In this document: in pieces, positions 1 to 7,803 of the stretch | Numbering within the stretch: the first letter of the stretch is position 1 | Layout of the letters: each line of letters begins with the position of its first letter | DNA from: an uncultured Pseudodesulfovibrio sp. | GTDB lineage: Bacteria > Desulfobacterota > Desulfovibrionia > Desulfovibrionales > Desulfovibrionaceae | Reading direction: 5' to 3' | Assembly (NCBI GenBank): GCA_947259235.1 | Contig: CAMYLL010000018.1 | Coordinates: 1 to 15,965 of the forward strand | DNA: 15,965 nucleotides | Program-made: the position numbers and the translations under genes | The notes under the pieces: model-generated | The model's input: only the letters and a program-made list of their open reading frames with translations | Told to the model about the DNA's origin: nothing | Database searches by the model: none

Positions 1-356
1 TCCATGCAGGAAGCGACCTTGCCTATGACCCCGTTGAACGAGGAAGCAAGATCCTTATAGACTTCATTATGCATGGGCTGGACCTGACCGGCAGGGACCG
101 CGCTGGTGCGGCAGTCCACATCAATAGTGCGGGGAAACTCGGAACGCAGGGCGTCCTCTATCTCCGTGGTGACGGCTCCGTCGCCGTACATGCGCGAGAT
201 GCGCTCGAAGACCGTGATGCACTCATCAGGGTACTTTGTGACACGCCCCATCTTCCGACCGCCGAGAAAATCCTTGAACAAGGATGCGTAACGGCGCGCG
301 GTGGGCGCGGGGATCCGGGTGCGTTTGGCTATCTCAGCCACGGAAAGCCAATTCAT
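1..356 (-). CDS. MerR-like helix-turn-helix protein, N-terminal part (runs off left edge)
   Basis: The reverse strand is open from an ATG at 356 to the window edge, giving about 118 residues with no stop; the C-terminus lies outside. The protein starts MNWLSVAEIAKRTRIPAPTA, a winged-helix/MerR-type helix-turn-helix (LSVAEIAKRTRIPAPTARRY), followed by a basic stretch (GGRKMGRVTKYPDE) and an amphipathic segment (ITVFERISRMYGDG) typical of the wing and second helix of MerR-like DNA-binding domains. A DNA-binding regulator is the likely role; the effector or partner domain cannot be seen. An in-frame stop 18 bases upstream of the ATG fixes the start, since no other start codon lies between. No good Shine-Dalgarno sequence precedes it, so translation may be weak or leaderless. 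It is divergent from queA, with a palindrome about 66 bases upstream of its start that could be its own operator. The family call is fairly sure, the function is not. Confidence 0.72.
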   Translation of the reverse strand, partial: MNWLSVAEIAKRTRIPAPTARRYASLFKDFLGGRKMGRVTKYPDECITVFERISRMYGDGAVTTEIEDALRSEFPRTIDVDCRTSAVPAGQVQPMHNEVYKDLASSFNGVIGKVASCM

Positions 357-421
357 GTATATGAAATACCATGATTACGTCCAATATCAAGCCAAAAGCC
401 CCCCGCAAGAGACATAAGTCA

Positions 422-436
422 TATTACACTGTAATA
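422..436. promoter_or_regulatory. Perfect 15-base palindrome in the divergent spacer, candidate operator
   Basis: TATTACACTGTAATA is a perfect inverted repeat with 7-base arms around a central C. It lies in the AT-rich 157-base spacer between the divergent HTH gene (start 356) and queA (start 514), about where promoters for either gene would be expected. The size and symmetry fit a dimeric regulator's site. The neighbouring HTH protein is the obvious candidate binder, but that is inference. Promoter hexamers around it are too degenerate to call. Apart from this the spacer 357-513 shows only AT-rich sequence. Confidence 0.5.
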
Positions 437-513
437 ATTGGATAAGAAAATAATATCGCTGGGCGGTTGTGTGGTGTATCGTGCCGTTTGCGCTGATGCG
501 CCGGACACTTCGC

Positions 514-1605
514 ATGGAAATACCCAAAGACTACAAGCTTTCAAGCTACGACTATCATCTCCCCGAGGAGCGCATAGCCCAGGCCCCGGCGGACCGCCGC
601 GACGGGTCCAGGCTGCTCGTGCTCGACCGCGCGGACGACTCCCTGCATGCCGCCGCCTTTGCCGACCTGGCCGACCATCTGCCGCCGGACGCGCTCCTGG
701 TGGCCAACAACTCCCGGGTCATCCCGGCCCGCCTCTTCGGCACCAAGGACACGGGCGGCAAGGTGGAGTTTCTCATGCTCACCCCCCTGCCCCTGATCAA
801 GGCCAGCCCCGGACAGGACGGCGAGGGATGGACGACGGCCCGGGTGGAGGGCCTCCTGCGCGCCTCAAAGTCACCAAAACCCGGCGCGGTGGTCACCTTT
901 TCCGACGACCTTCGGCTGACGGCGCGCGAGGCCGGGCCGTATGGCCGCTGGACCGTGGAGCTGGCCTGGCGGGGTGACCTGACGGCCCGGTTCGAGAGCC
1001 TGGGCCACCTGCCCCTGCCCCCCTACATCCACCGGCCGGACAGCGAGGCGGACCGCGAACGCTACCAGACCACCTACAACGACGCCTCCAAGGCGGGCTC
1101 CGTGGCCGCGCCCACGGCCGGGCTGCACTTCACCCCGGCCCTGCGCCGGTCGCTGGCCGAGCGGGGATTCGGCTGGACGGAGGTCACGCTGTATGTGGGC
1201 TATGGGACCTTCAGCCCGGTGCGCTGCCCGGACATCCGCGACCATGCCATGCACTCGGAATACATTGAGGTTTCCGAGGCCACGGCCCGGGCAGTGAGCC
1301 AGGCCAAGGCTGAGGGCAGGCCCGTGGTGGCCGTGGGAACCACCAGCGCGCGCTCCCTGGAGGGCATGTTCCGCGAGAGCGGCCGCATCGGCGAGTTTCG
1401 CGGGGAAACAGACATTTTCATCACGCCGGGCTACCGCTTCAACGTGGTGGACGCCATGATCACCAACTTCCATTTGCCAGAATCCTCACTGATCATTATG
1501 ATCTCGGCTCTTGCCGGGAGAAAATCGGTGCTCTCGGCATACGGTTTCGCTTTGGAGAACGGGTTTCGCTTCTTCTCGTACGGAGACGCGATGCTTATCA
1601 AATAA
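514..1605 (+). CDS. queA: S-adenosylmethionine:tRNA ribosyltransferase-isomerase QueA
   Basis: QueA transfers and isomerises the ribosyl group of S-adenosylmethionine onto preQ1 at the tRNA wobble position 34, giving epoxyqueuosine in queuosine synthesis in the cytoplasm. The 363 residues match the family length, and family blocks appear in order: the N-terminal SSYDYHLPEERIAQAPADRR, LLVANNSRVIPARLFG near residue 63, GSVAAPTAGLHF near 194, LYVGYGTFSPV, VVAVGTTSARSLEG near 274, and the C-terminal ITPGYRFNVVDAMITNFHLP and FFSYGDAM. The frame is open upstream to a GTG at 469 and an ATG at 496, but ATG 514 (MEIPKDYKLSSYDYHLPEER) puts the conserved N-terminus right at the start, so I chose it; its Shine-Dalgarno sequence is weak. 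It stands alone, divergent from the HTH gene. No preQ1 riboswitch is evident upstream. Product identity is very sure, the exact start less so. Confidence 0.95.
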   Translation: MEIPKDYKLSSYDYHLPEERIAQAPADRRDGSRLLVLDRADDSLHAAAFADLADHLPPDALLVANNSRVIPARLFGTKDTGGKVEFLMLTPLPLIKASPGQDGEGWTTARVEGLLRASKSPKPGAVVTFSDDLRLTAREAGPYGRWTVELAWRGDLTARFESLGHLPLPPYIHRPDSEADRERYQTTYNDASKAGSVAAPTAGLHFTPALRRSLAERGFGWTEVTLYVGYGTFSPVRCPDIRDHAMHSEYIEVSEATARAVSQAKAEGRPVVAVGTTSARSLEGMFRESGRIGEFRGETDIFITPGYRFNVVDAMITNFHLPESSLIIMISALAGRKSVLSAYGFALENGFRFFSYGDAMLIK

Positions 1606-1663
1606 TTGCGGATAGAATTCATATCCACTTGATTTAATCTCAAAAGGTAGGCCGCTTTACCCC

Positions 1664-1703
1664 GGCAGGCCGCTGCGTCGGTTTGACGCCTGCGGCCCCT
1701 GCC
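1664..1703 (+). promoter_or_regulatory. GC-rich leader hairpin ahead of the 2-oxoacid oxidoreductase operon
   Basis: Between queA and the ferredoxin gene (1606-1728) a long imperfect hairpin can be drawn. GGCAGG (1664-1669) pairs with CCTGCC (1698-1703), CCGC (1670-1673) with GCGG (1692-1695), and GCGTC (1675-1679) with GACGC (1685-1689), closing a 5-base loop. No T-run follows, so it is not a simple intrinsic terminator. It ends 25 bases before the operon's ATG, just ahead of the GGGAGAG ribosome-binding site. The octamer AGGCCGCT occurs twice (1649-1656, 1667-1674). It could be an mRNA-stabilising or attenuating structure, or the decayed end of a queA terminator. I found no convincing promoter hexamers in this spacer. 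Confidence 0.4.
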
Positions 1704-1728
1704 CTTCGGCCGAAACAGGGAGAGCTAC

Positions 1729-1962
1729 ATGTCACGAATCGAGGTTCGGGAAGACCGGTGCAAGGGATGCCTCCTGTGTACCACGGTCTGTCCCGTGGAC
1801 ATCATCGTCCAGTCCGACCGGTTCAACGTCAGCGGCTACAAGGTCGCCGAGGTTCCGGCGGAGTTGAAAGAGAAGTGTACCGGGTGCGCGTCCTGCGCAA
1901 TGATCTGCCCGGACGTGGCGATCACGGTCTACAAAACCCCCAAGAAGAAAGGGGGGAAATAG
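1729..1962 (+). CDS. 2-oxoacid:ferredoxin oxidoreductase, ferredoxin-type (delta) subunit
   Basis: This small 77-residue protein carries two complete [4Fe-4S] motifs, CKGCLLCTTVCP near residues 11-22 and CTGCASCAMICP near 48-59, in a bacterial 2[4Fe-4S] ferredoxin fold. The Cys-Pro ending of each motif is classic. As the delta subunit it would pass electrons from the TPP-bearing beta subunit to soluble ferredoxin in the cytoplasm. The tail is lysine-rich (KTPKKKGGK), common in docking ferredoxin subunits. GGGAGAG sits 6 bases before the ATG, which supports this start. It is the first gene of a four-gene operon; its TAG stop is followed after one base by the alpha-subunit ATG, and the run of G near its end doubles as that gene's ribosome-binding site. 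Called vorD or korD in related operons; substrate class is not decided by this subunit. Confidence 0.93.
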   Translation: MSRIEVREDRCKGCLLCTTVCPVDIIVQSDRFNVSGYKVAEVPAELKEKCTGCASCAMICPDVAITVYKTPKKKGGK

Positions 1963-1963
1963 C

Positions 1964-3034
1964 ATGAGCAAGCAACCGGAACGTATTTTCATCAAAGGCA
2001 ACGAGGCAATCGCCCGCGGCGCGCTGGCCGCCCGGTGCAAGTGCTTCTTCGGCTACCCCATCACCCCGCAAAACGACATCCCGGAGTTCATGTCCTCGGC
2101 CATGATCAAGGCGGGCGGCGACTTCGTCCAGGCAGAGTCCGAGGTGGCGGCGGCAAACATGCTGCTGGGCGCGGGCGCAGCGGGCATCCGGGCCATGACC
2201 TCCTCGTCCTCCCCGGGCATGTCGCTTAAGCAGGAGGCCATCTCCTACATGGCCGGGTCGGAAGTCCCTGCCGTGGTGGTCAACATGAACCGCGGCGGAC
2301 CGGGCCTGGGCGACATCGGCCCGGCCCAGGGCGACTACTACCAGTCCACCCGGGGCGGCGGCCACGGCGACTACCGCCACTTCACCTTCGGCCCCGGCAC
2401 GGTGCAGGAGGCATACGACCTGACCATCCGCGCCTTTGACATCGCCTTTGAGCACCGCACCCCGGTGCTCATCCTGGGCGACGCCATCCTCGGCCAGATG
2501 AAGGAACCCATCACCCCCTGGGAGCCGGAAGGCGTGGACGACGAGGCCGGACGCGACTGGGCCATCAGCGGACGCACCGGCGGCCGCGACAAGCGGCTGA
2601 TCAAGTCCCTGTTCCTGGCCGAGGGCGAGCTGGCCGGGCAGAACAAGCACCTCCAGGCCAAGTACGACTCCTGGACCGATCTGGCCGAATGTGAGCAGTT
2701 CGAGACGCAGGACGCCGAGCTGGTCATCTGCGCCTACGGCTCCATCGGCCGCATCGCCAAGTCCGCCGTGCGCAAGTTCCGCAAGGAGGGCAAGAAGGTT
2801 GGCCTGTTCCGGCCCATCACCCTCTACCCCTTCCCCAGCGCGGACCTCAAGAAGTTGGCCGAAGAGGGCAAGCGGTTCCTGACCATCGAGCACAACCTGG
2901 GCCAGATGGTGGACGACGTCCGCCTGGCCGTCAGGACCATCTGCGACTCCGAGTTCTTCCCCATCTATCCCGGCAACCTGCCCACGCCGGACGAACTTGA
3001 AGCCCCCATCCTCGCCTGCCTGGAGGGTAAATAA
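1964..3034 (+). CDS. vorB: 2-oxoacid:ferredoxin oxidoreductase alpha subunit (VorB/KorA type)
   Basis: The alpha subunit of a thiamine-dependent 2-oxoacid:ferredoxin oxidoreductase, 356 residues. Together with beta, gamma and delta it oxidatively decarboxylates a 2-oxoacid to acyl-CoA and reduces ferredoxin. The N-terminal pyrimidine-binding domain carries FFGYPITPQNDIPEFM near residues 28-43, then QAESEVAAANMLLGAGAAG and SSSSPGMSLKQEAISYMAG near 80-98. The stretch NMNRGGPGLGDIGPAQGDYY followed by GGGHGDYRH is what I recognise from proteins named VorB (3-methyl-2-oxobutanoate dehydrogenase). A transketolase C-terminal-like domain follows (about 230-350, AELVICAYGSIGRIAKSAV). There is no fused gamma domain. 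The substrate, branched-chain 2-oxoacid versus 2-oxoglutarate, is not settled by sequence reading. The gene ends in TAA directly before the beta ATG, implying translational coupling. Confidence 0.92.
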   Translation: MSKQPERIFIKGNEAIARGALAARCKCFFGYPITPQNDIPEFMSSAMIKAGGDFVQAESEVAAANMLLGAGAAGIRAMTSSSSPGMSLKQEAISYMAGSEVPAVVVNMNRGGPGLGDIGPAQGDYYQSTRGGGHGDYRHFTFGPGTVQEAYDLTIRAFDIAFEHRTPVLILGDAILGQMKEPITPWEPEGVDDEAGRDWAISGRTGGRDKRLIKSLFLAEGELAGQNKHLQAKYDSWTDLAECEQFETQDAELVICAYGSIGRIAKSAVRKFRKEGKKVGLFRPITLYPFPSADLKKLAEEGKRFLTIEHNLGQMVDDVRLAVRTICDSEFFPIYPGNLPTPDELEAPILACLEGK

Positions 3035-3804
<770 letters not shown>

Positions 3805-3805
<1 letters not shown>

Positions 3806-4347
3806 TGCGCTACATGGACGCAATCATCGCGGGCTTCGGCGGCCAGGGCGTCATGCTCATCGGCAACCTGCTGGCCTACGCGGGCATGAAGGACGGCCTC
3901 AACGTCACCTATATCCCGGTCTACGGCCCGGAGATGCGCGGCGGCACGGCCAACTGCACCGTGGTCCTGTCCCAGGAAGACATCGGCTCGCCCATCATCC
4001 ACCGGCCCAAGTCGCTCATCGCCATGAACCGCCCCTCCCTGGACAAGTTCCAGCCCCGGGTGGCGGACGGCGGCATCCACATCATCAACTCCTCGCTCAT
4101 CGACATGGAGCTGGCGGACACCAAGCGCCTCAAGTGCTTCGGCGTGCCGTGCAACGAGATAGCCGACAAGCTGGGCAACACCCGCATGTCCAACATGGTC
4201 GCCATAGGCGCCTATGTCCAGGCCACGGGCATCATCCCCATCAAGGCGGTCATCGACTCCCTTGAAAACGTCATCTCGCCGCACTACCACAAGCTCATCC
4301 CGGCCAACACCAAGGCCATCGAAGCGGGCGCGGCACACGTGGCGTAA
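3805..4347 (+). CDS. 2-oxoacid:ferredoxin oxidoreductase gamma subunit
   Basis: The gamma subunit, 180 residues, completes the four-subunit enzyme and contributes to CoA binding and assembly in the POR/KOR superfamily. The start shows AIIAGFGGQGVMLIGNLLAY, the glycine-rich N-terminal motif of this family, then YIPVYGPEMRGGTANCTVVL near residues 36-55 and RMSNMVAIGAYVQATG near 128-143, all family hallmarks. I chose the ATG at 3805 because AGGAGG lies about 9 bases upstream and TAATG couples it to the beta gene; an open frame continues upstream inside the beta gene but is a shadow, and ATG 3814 is a close alternative. Length is normal for a stand-alone gamma subunit. It is the last gene of the operon, with a strong terminator 28 bases after the stop. 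Named vorC or korC elsewhere. Confidence 0.93.
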
Positions 4348-4375
4348 CCCCGTCCCGATCAACAAGCACAACAAG

Positions 4376-4404
4376 AAGAGGGAGCCGATTTCGGCTCCCT
4401 CTTT
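4376..4404 (+). terminator. Intrinsic terminator of the oxidoreductase operon
   Basis: AAGAGGGAGCCGA (4376-4388) pairs perfectly with TCGGCTCCCTCTT (4391-4403), a 13-base stem that in practice opens to a loop of about 4 bases, running into a short T-rich stretch (CTCTTTCGTT). It lies 28 bases after the gamma stop, the expected place to end the plus-strand operon. The A-rich left flank may make it act in both directions. Confidence 0.85.
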
Positions 4405-4470
4405 CGTTGCGTCACGGCCCCCGGACTCACGGCGTTTTCTATTCATGTTGAAACAAAAAGAGGAAAACGT

Positions 4471-4743
4471 CTCCGGCGGATTTGTCAGGTGATGTCGCCT
4501 CCGGCGGCCAAAGGGCTGTAACCCTTTGGAATCCCACTCTCGCCTTCGGCGAAAATTTTCTTTAAATGGGGCCTGCTGTCGACCCCCCAAGCCCAGCCTA
4601 AGGCCAGCCCCATGCGGCCGACGCCACCTACGCCGCCATCAGACCTTTCCTCCCCCGCATGCCATTCCAGGCGGCGTAGACACAAAAGGTATTGAAAGGG
4701 GGGTCCGGGGGGAAAACTTTTTCCCAAAAGTTGTCCCCCCGGA
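4471..4743. repeat. Hairpin-rich intergenic repeat, copy A (between the convergent operons)
   Basis: The roughly 400-base gap 4348-4748 holds no convincing gene; short open frames across it have no family motifs. It contains CTCCGGCGG twice (4471-4479, 4499-4507), a hairpin CCAAAGGG/CCCTTTGG (4508-4515, 4522-4529), a small TCGCC/GGCGA hairpin (4540-4552) followed by AAATTTTC, an ATGGGGC/GCCCCAT pairing (4566-4572, 4607-4613), a perfect 10-base stem CTACGCCGCC/GGCGGCGTAG (4628-4637, 4670-4679), and finally ATTGAAAGGGGG (4691-4702) leading into the long hairpin 4704-4743. GCCTCCGGCGGC, a GAAAATT block and ATTGAAAGGGGG all recur in the same order at 11177-11382, so these look like two members of one repeat family. 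Boundaries are approximate. No transposase or terminal target duplication was seen. Confidence 0.55.
4704..4743 (-). terminator. Long hairpin directly after the last minus-strand gene, likely terminator
   Basis: TCCGGGGGG (4704-4712) pairs with CCCCCCGGA (4735-4743), and inside it AACTTTT (4715-4721) pairs with AAAAGTT (4726-4732) around a 4-base loop, with one mismatch between the two stems. On the minus strand it begins 5 bases after the glycosyltransferase stop (4749-4751) and is followed by CCCCCCTTTCAATACCTTTT, moderately T-rich. It would end the long minus-strand convoy. It also belongs to the repeat described for this gap. Confidence 0.65.
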
Positions 4744-4748
4744 ATCTC

Positions 4749-5939
4749 TCACCCCACTCCATCCCGCACTCCATCCCCGGCCGCTCCCGCCAGCTCCTCC
4801 AGAATCCGGGCCGTGGCCGGGCCGCCGTCAAGGTCCACTCCGCAGGTTTGCGCTGGCCGGGTCAGCGCGTCCGCCATGAGGTCGGCCAGCATGGGCGGGT
4901 CGAGATCTGCCGGGTCCAGAAGACGGAGCGCACCGCGTGCCTGGAGGCGCTGGGCGCGCATCCGCTGCTCGCGGTTCTGGGAAAAGGGATACATGAGGCC
5001 GTAGGTTCCTGCGGCCAGCAGATTCATGGTGGTGTTGTATCCGCCAAGGGACAAGGACAGGGACGCCGCGTCGAGATAGGCGGGAAAGCGGCTGGTGAAG
5101 CGGCGCACGGTGATGTGTCCGTGGCCGTGGGCACGATCGAGACAGCGGGAAAAATCCTCGTCCGAGGCATAGGGACCGGTGAAGGCGATAAGGGCGTGGG
5201 GAGTGGTTCCGGCCAGCAGGGTCGAGGCCTGGACGGCCCCGCGCACCAGCTCGTTGCCCACAACGCCGCCGCCCGCGCTGACCACGATGAGCGGCGTGTC
5301 GCCAAGGCCGAGCTCCCGGCGCAGGCAGGCCCCGGCCCCCGGCTCAGGCCTGCGGGCCACGTAGCCGGTGTAGTGCACCGGCGGGACAATGTCCTCCATG
5401 GCCGGGAAGGTCTCGTCCAGGGTGACCAGGCTCGGGTCCGCGTGGACCAGCACCGCGTCGAAATTGGGGTTGAGCATGTCGAGCACGCGGCGGGCATACT
5501 TGGCCGGGTCCGGCTTCTCCACCAGGATGTCGCGCAGGCTGCATGCGGACCGGCACTCGCCCCACTCCCCGGCCCTGATCCCTTCGAGGATGGGCAGCAG
5601 CTCGAAACGGAACGCCCTGCGGCCAAAGGGAAACAGCTCCACCAGAAAAACATCCGGCCGATAGCGGGCCATGATCCCGCGAAACTGCGCCAGCCGACGC
5701 TCAAGGACGTCGCCGACATCGGTGACGCCCGGTTCCATGGGGATGAACTCCTTGAAATCAGGGGACATCATCAGCCCCGGCAGCCGCTGGTGAATCATGT
5801 TGGGCGGCGGGTCGAACTCAACCTCCGCCCCGCCGGTGACCATGACCACCTCATGGCCGGCCAGCCCACTGACTATCTCCAGGGAACGGAAGACGTGGCC
5901 CACGCCGAGAACGTGCTGGCAGTAGAAGACGACGCGCAT
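4749..5939 (-). CDS. MurG-like / COG4671-like glycosyltransferase
   Basis: A 396-residue GT-B-fold glycosyltransferase, cytoplasmic or peripheral on the membrane. The N-terminus MRVVFYCQHVLGVGHVFRSL has the GxGH-type loop (G12, G14, H15) that follows the first strand in MurG-like enzymes. The C-terminal nucleotide-sugar domain shows VVSAGGGVVGNELV near residue 220, then SLGGYNTTMNLLAAG near 297-311 and NREQRMRAQRL, resembling the GGYNT and EQxxRA motifs of predicted glycosyltransferases of COG4671. The acidic residue usual after GGYNTxx is an asparagine here, which is odd. The ATG has GGGAG about 7 bases upstream; it sits 14 bases after the phosphatase stop, so the two are probably co-transcribed. 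Donor and acceptor sugars cannot be told from sequence; an envelope or exopolysaccharide glycan is a guess from the neighbouring genes. Confidence 0.82.
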   Translation of the reverse strand: MRVVFYCQHVLGVGHVFRSLEIVSGLAGHEVVMVTGGAEVEFDPPPNMIHQRLPGLMMSPDFKEFIPMEPGVTDVGDVLERRLAQFRGIMARYRPDVFLVELFPFGRRAFRFELLPILEGIRAGEWGECRSACSLRDILVEKPDPAKYARRVLDMLNPNFDAVLVHADPSLVTLDETFPAMEDIVPPVHYTGYVARRPEPGAGACLRRELGLGDTPLIVVSAGGGVVGNELVRGAVQASTLLAGTTPHALIAFTGPYASDEDFSRCLDRAHGHGHITVRRFTSRFPAYLDAASLSLSLGGYNTTMNLLAAGTYGLMYPFSQNREQRMRAQRLQARGALRLLDPADLDPPMLADLMADALTRPAQTCGVDLDGGPATARILEELAGAAGDGVRDGVG

Positions 5940-5953
5940 CAGGGCTCCCTGGT

Positions 5954-6607
5954 TTATGCCTCCGGGTCGAGGTCGTTCATGTCCGCGACGGCCTGAAGGG
6001 TCCGGGCCAGATCAGCGAACTCTATGTTCCACTGGGCCGGAGCCAGTTCGTTGTCCAGACATTCTATGCGGTGCAGCCGGTACGGCTCGATGGGCAGGGG
6101 ATCGCCGGGCATGTAGTCCAGCCCGGACAGGGCGTAGGCCAGACACTTGAGCACCCCCTGATGGGTGACCACCAGGACCCGCGCCCCGGAATGGGCGTGG
6201 GAAAAATCCATCAGTACGTCACAGGCACGCATAAGCACGCTGTCCCGGCTCTCGCCGCCCGGCGGGGTAAAGGCAAAGCCCCGCTTTTGCTGGGCCTTGA
6301 CCAGCGCGTACTGTTCCTTGAGCTCCGCCTTGGTCAGTCCGGTCCACTTGCCCCAGTCCTGTTCCGCCAGACGCGGGTCGGTATGCACGGGCAGGTTGAG
6401 GCTCGAATTGATGATCTCAGCGGTCTGAACGGCCCGGCCCAGGGGGCTGGTCAAGATCAGGTCAAAGAGGTCGTGAGGCAGGCTTTGCGCCCATTTTTCG
6501 GCCATGTCCCGTCCCTCGCCGCACAGGGGAATATCGGTCTGGCCCTGGATGCGCTTGTGGCTGTTCCAGTCGGTCAATCCGTGGCGCATGCAAAAGAATG
6601 TGGTCAC
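5954..6607 (-). CDS. Histidine phosphatase family protein (phosphoglycerate mutase-like)
   Basis: A 217-residue member of the histidine phosphatase clan. The catalytic set is all visible: MRHGLTDWN (R8, H9 as phospho-acceptor), SPLGRAVQTA (R58), RLAEQDWGKW (E82 as likely proton donor) and VVTHQG (H149). The fold could serve as cofactor-dependent phosphoglycerate mutase, a sugar phosphatase, or an alpha-ribazole phosphatase (CobC-like). The shorter length and the company of glycosyltransferases make a sugar-phosphate or general phosphatase more likely than the glycolytic mutase, but this is inference. The start is GTG: it overlaps the upstream glycosyltransferase stop in GTGA, and GGAGGGAG lies just upstream. 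ATG at residue 7 would cut into the first strand and is rejected. Very likely in one transcript with both flanking glycosyltransferases. Confidence 0.88.
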   Translation of the reverse strand: MTTFFCMRHGLTDWNSHKRIQGQTDIPLCGEGRDMAEKWAQSLPHDLFDLILTSPLGRAVQTAEIINSSLNLPVHTDPRLAEQDWGKWTGLTKAELKEQYALVKAQQKRGFAFTPPGGESRDSVLMRACDVLMDFSHAHSGARVLVVTHQGVLKCLAYALSGLDYMPGDPLPIEPYRLHRIECLDNELAPAQWNIEFADLARTLQAVADMNDLDPEA

Positions 6608-7722
6608 CCCTGCTCCCTCCGCGACGCGACGATGCGTTCCATTGCCCGCGCCATTTCCAGATAGTTGGCGGACGCGTTGTGTACGCGCCCAACGTATGTG
6701 ACGGCCTGCGCGCCCAGCCGGGTACGCAGTTCGTGATCCTGTACCAGTCTGTCCACGGCCCGGGTGAAAGCCCCCTCGTCGGCCGGGGTGATCAACCCGG
6801 AAACGTCATGGGCCACCACGTGGGGGCCGCCCTCGTCGTCCGTGGCGACCACGGGCAGTCCGCATCCCTGGGCCTCCAGATAGACCATGCCCACGCTCTC
6901 CTTGAGGCCGGGAAAGGCGAACAGGTCACCGGCGCTGAACACGCCGGGAAAATCCGTGCGGTCGACCATGCCGAGGATGACGACCCGATCGCCCAGCGCG
7001 TCCCGGGCCTGGGCGGCCAGCTCGGCCTGCATGGGGCCGCCCCCCGCCAGCACCAGACGCAGGTCGCGCCCCTTGTCCAGCAGCTCGGCGCACGCCCGGA
7101 TAGTCCACTGGATGCCTGTGGCCTTGACGCCCTCGCGCATCATGGCCGCAGAGAGCACCACCACGCTGTTGCCCACGCCCCACTGCGCGCGCAGCCGCTG
7201 CCTCGCCGCCTCGTCGCGGGTGAACAGGCCGTCCGGCAGGCCGGGCCTGACCGAGGAGTATCGGTCCTCCGGCAGGAGCTTGGCGCAGCAGGATATGTCG
7301 TTGATCCGGTTGCAGAAGACATGATCCGCCCGCTCCATGGCCCGCCGGTTGAGCACATAGCCGGGCCACGTGGCGAACCGCTTTGCCCGGTTGCGGGCAT
7401 AGGACGCCTGGAAGAGAAAATAGGGGATCCCCAGCCTGTCCACCACCAGCGGGCCAAAGGCGTCGGGAACCTTGTAATAGCTGTTGTAGGTGAGCCAGCA
7501 GTCCGCCCCGCGCGCCGCCTCGACCATTGCCTCCAGGGCGCGGTTCGCCTCGGGCCACAGCTGCGGCTTCCAGTATATTTCCTTGGCCGGGAAATAAGGC
7601 ATCGTGTCCACCGTATGCCCGAACCCGCGCAGGGTCTTGATCAGATCGCGCGCTATGGTCACATCCCCCGAGATTCTCGGGTGATCGACGGGTTTGAACG
7701 GGGTTCCGAAGGCTATCTTCAA
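6604..7722 (-). CDS. GT4-like glycosyltransferase
   Basis: A 372-residue GT-B glycosyltransferase. The C-terminal domain has the retaining-enzyme signature ESVGMVYLE (an EX7E motif, E275 and E283) in FPGLKESVGMVYLEAQGCG, then GLPVVATDDEGGPHVV; VVVLSAAMMREGVKATG near residue 188 and LRLVLAGGGPMQAEL near 222 are the strand-loop blocks preceding it. The N-terminus KIAFGTPFKPVDHPRISGDV is the usual first strand. The start is TTG at 7722: no ATG or GTG lies upstream in frame, and ATG only recurs about 40 residues in, past the first strand. The ribosome-binding site is weak. The frame stays open upstream for 27 codons to the TAG ending the lipoprotein gene. The stop overlaps the phosphatase GTG by four bases. 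Substrate unknown; surface glycan synthesis is plausible. Confidence 0.85.
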   Translation of the reverse strand: MKIAFGTPFKPVDHPRISGDVTIARDLIKTLRGFGHTVDTMPYFPAKEIYWKPQLWPEANRALEAMVEAARGADCWLTYNSYYKVPDAFGPLVVDRLGIPYFLFQASYARNRAKRFATWPGYVLNRRAMERADHVFCNRINDISCCAKLLPEDRYSSVRPGLPDGLFTRDEAARQRLRAQWGVGNSVVVLSAAMMREGVKATGIQWTIRACAELLDKGRDLRLVLAGGGPMQAELAAQARDALGDRVVILGMVDRTDFPGVFSAGDLFAFPGLKESVGMVYLEAQGCGLPVVATDDEGGPHVVAHDVSGLITPADEGAFTRAVDRLVQDHELRTRLGAQAVTYVGRVHNASANYLEMARAMERIVASRREQG

Positions 7723-7803
7723 CGCGTGCTCGCTGGTTTGGACGTGTCCACGGTTCGTATTCGCGCCCCGTGACGGGTGGATGGCGAAACGGGCCGGATA
7801 AGC

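Noticed and set aside
69..374. Plus-strand open frame opposite the HTH gene
   Set aside because: The minus strand carries a clear helix-turn-helix protein; the plus-strand product has no recognisable motif and no good ribosome-binding site.
437..513. preQ1 riboswitch upstream of queA
   Set aside because: The short leader shows no hairpin followed by the A-rich tail and pseudoknot pairing expected for that class.
4485..4879. Short open frames on both strands in the convergent gap
   Set aside because: They lie in the hairpin-rich repeat, are low-complexity (Arg, Pro, Gly) and have no motif or credible start.
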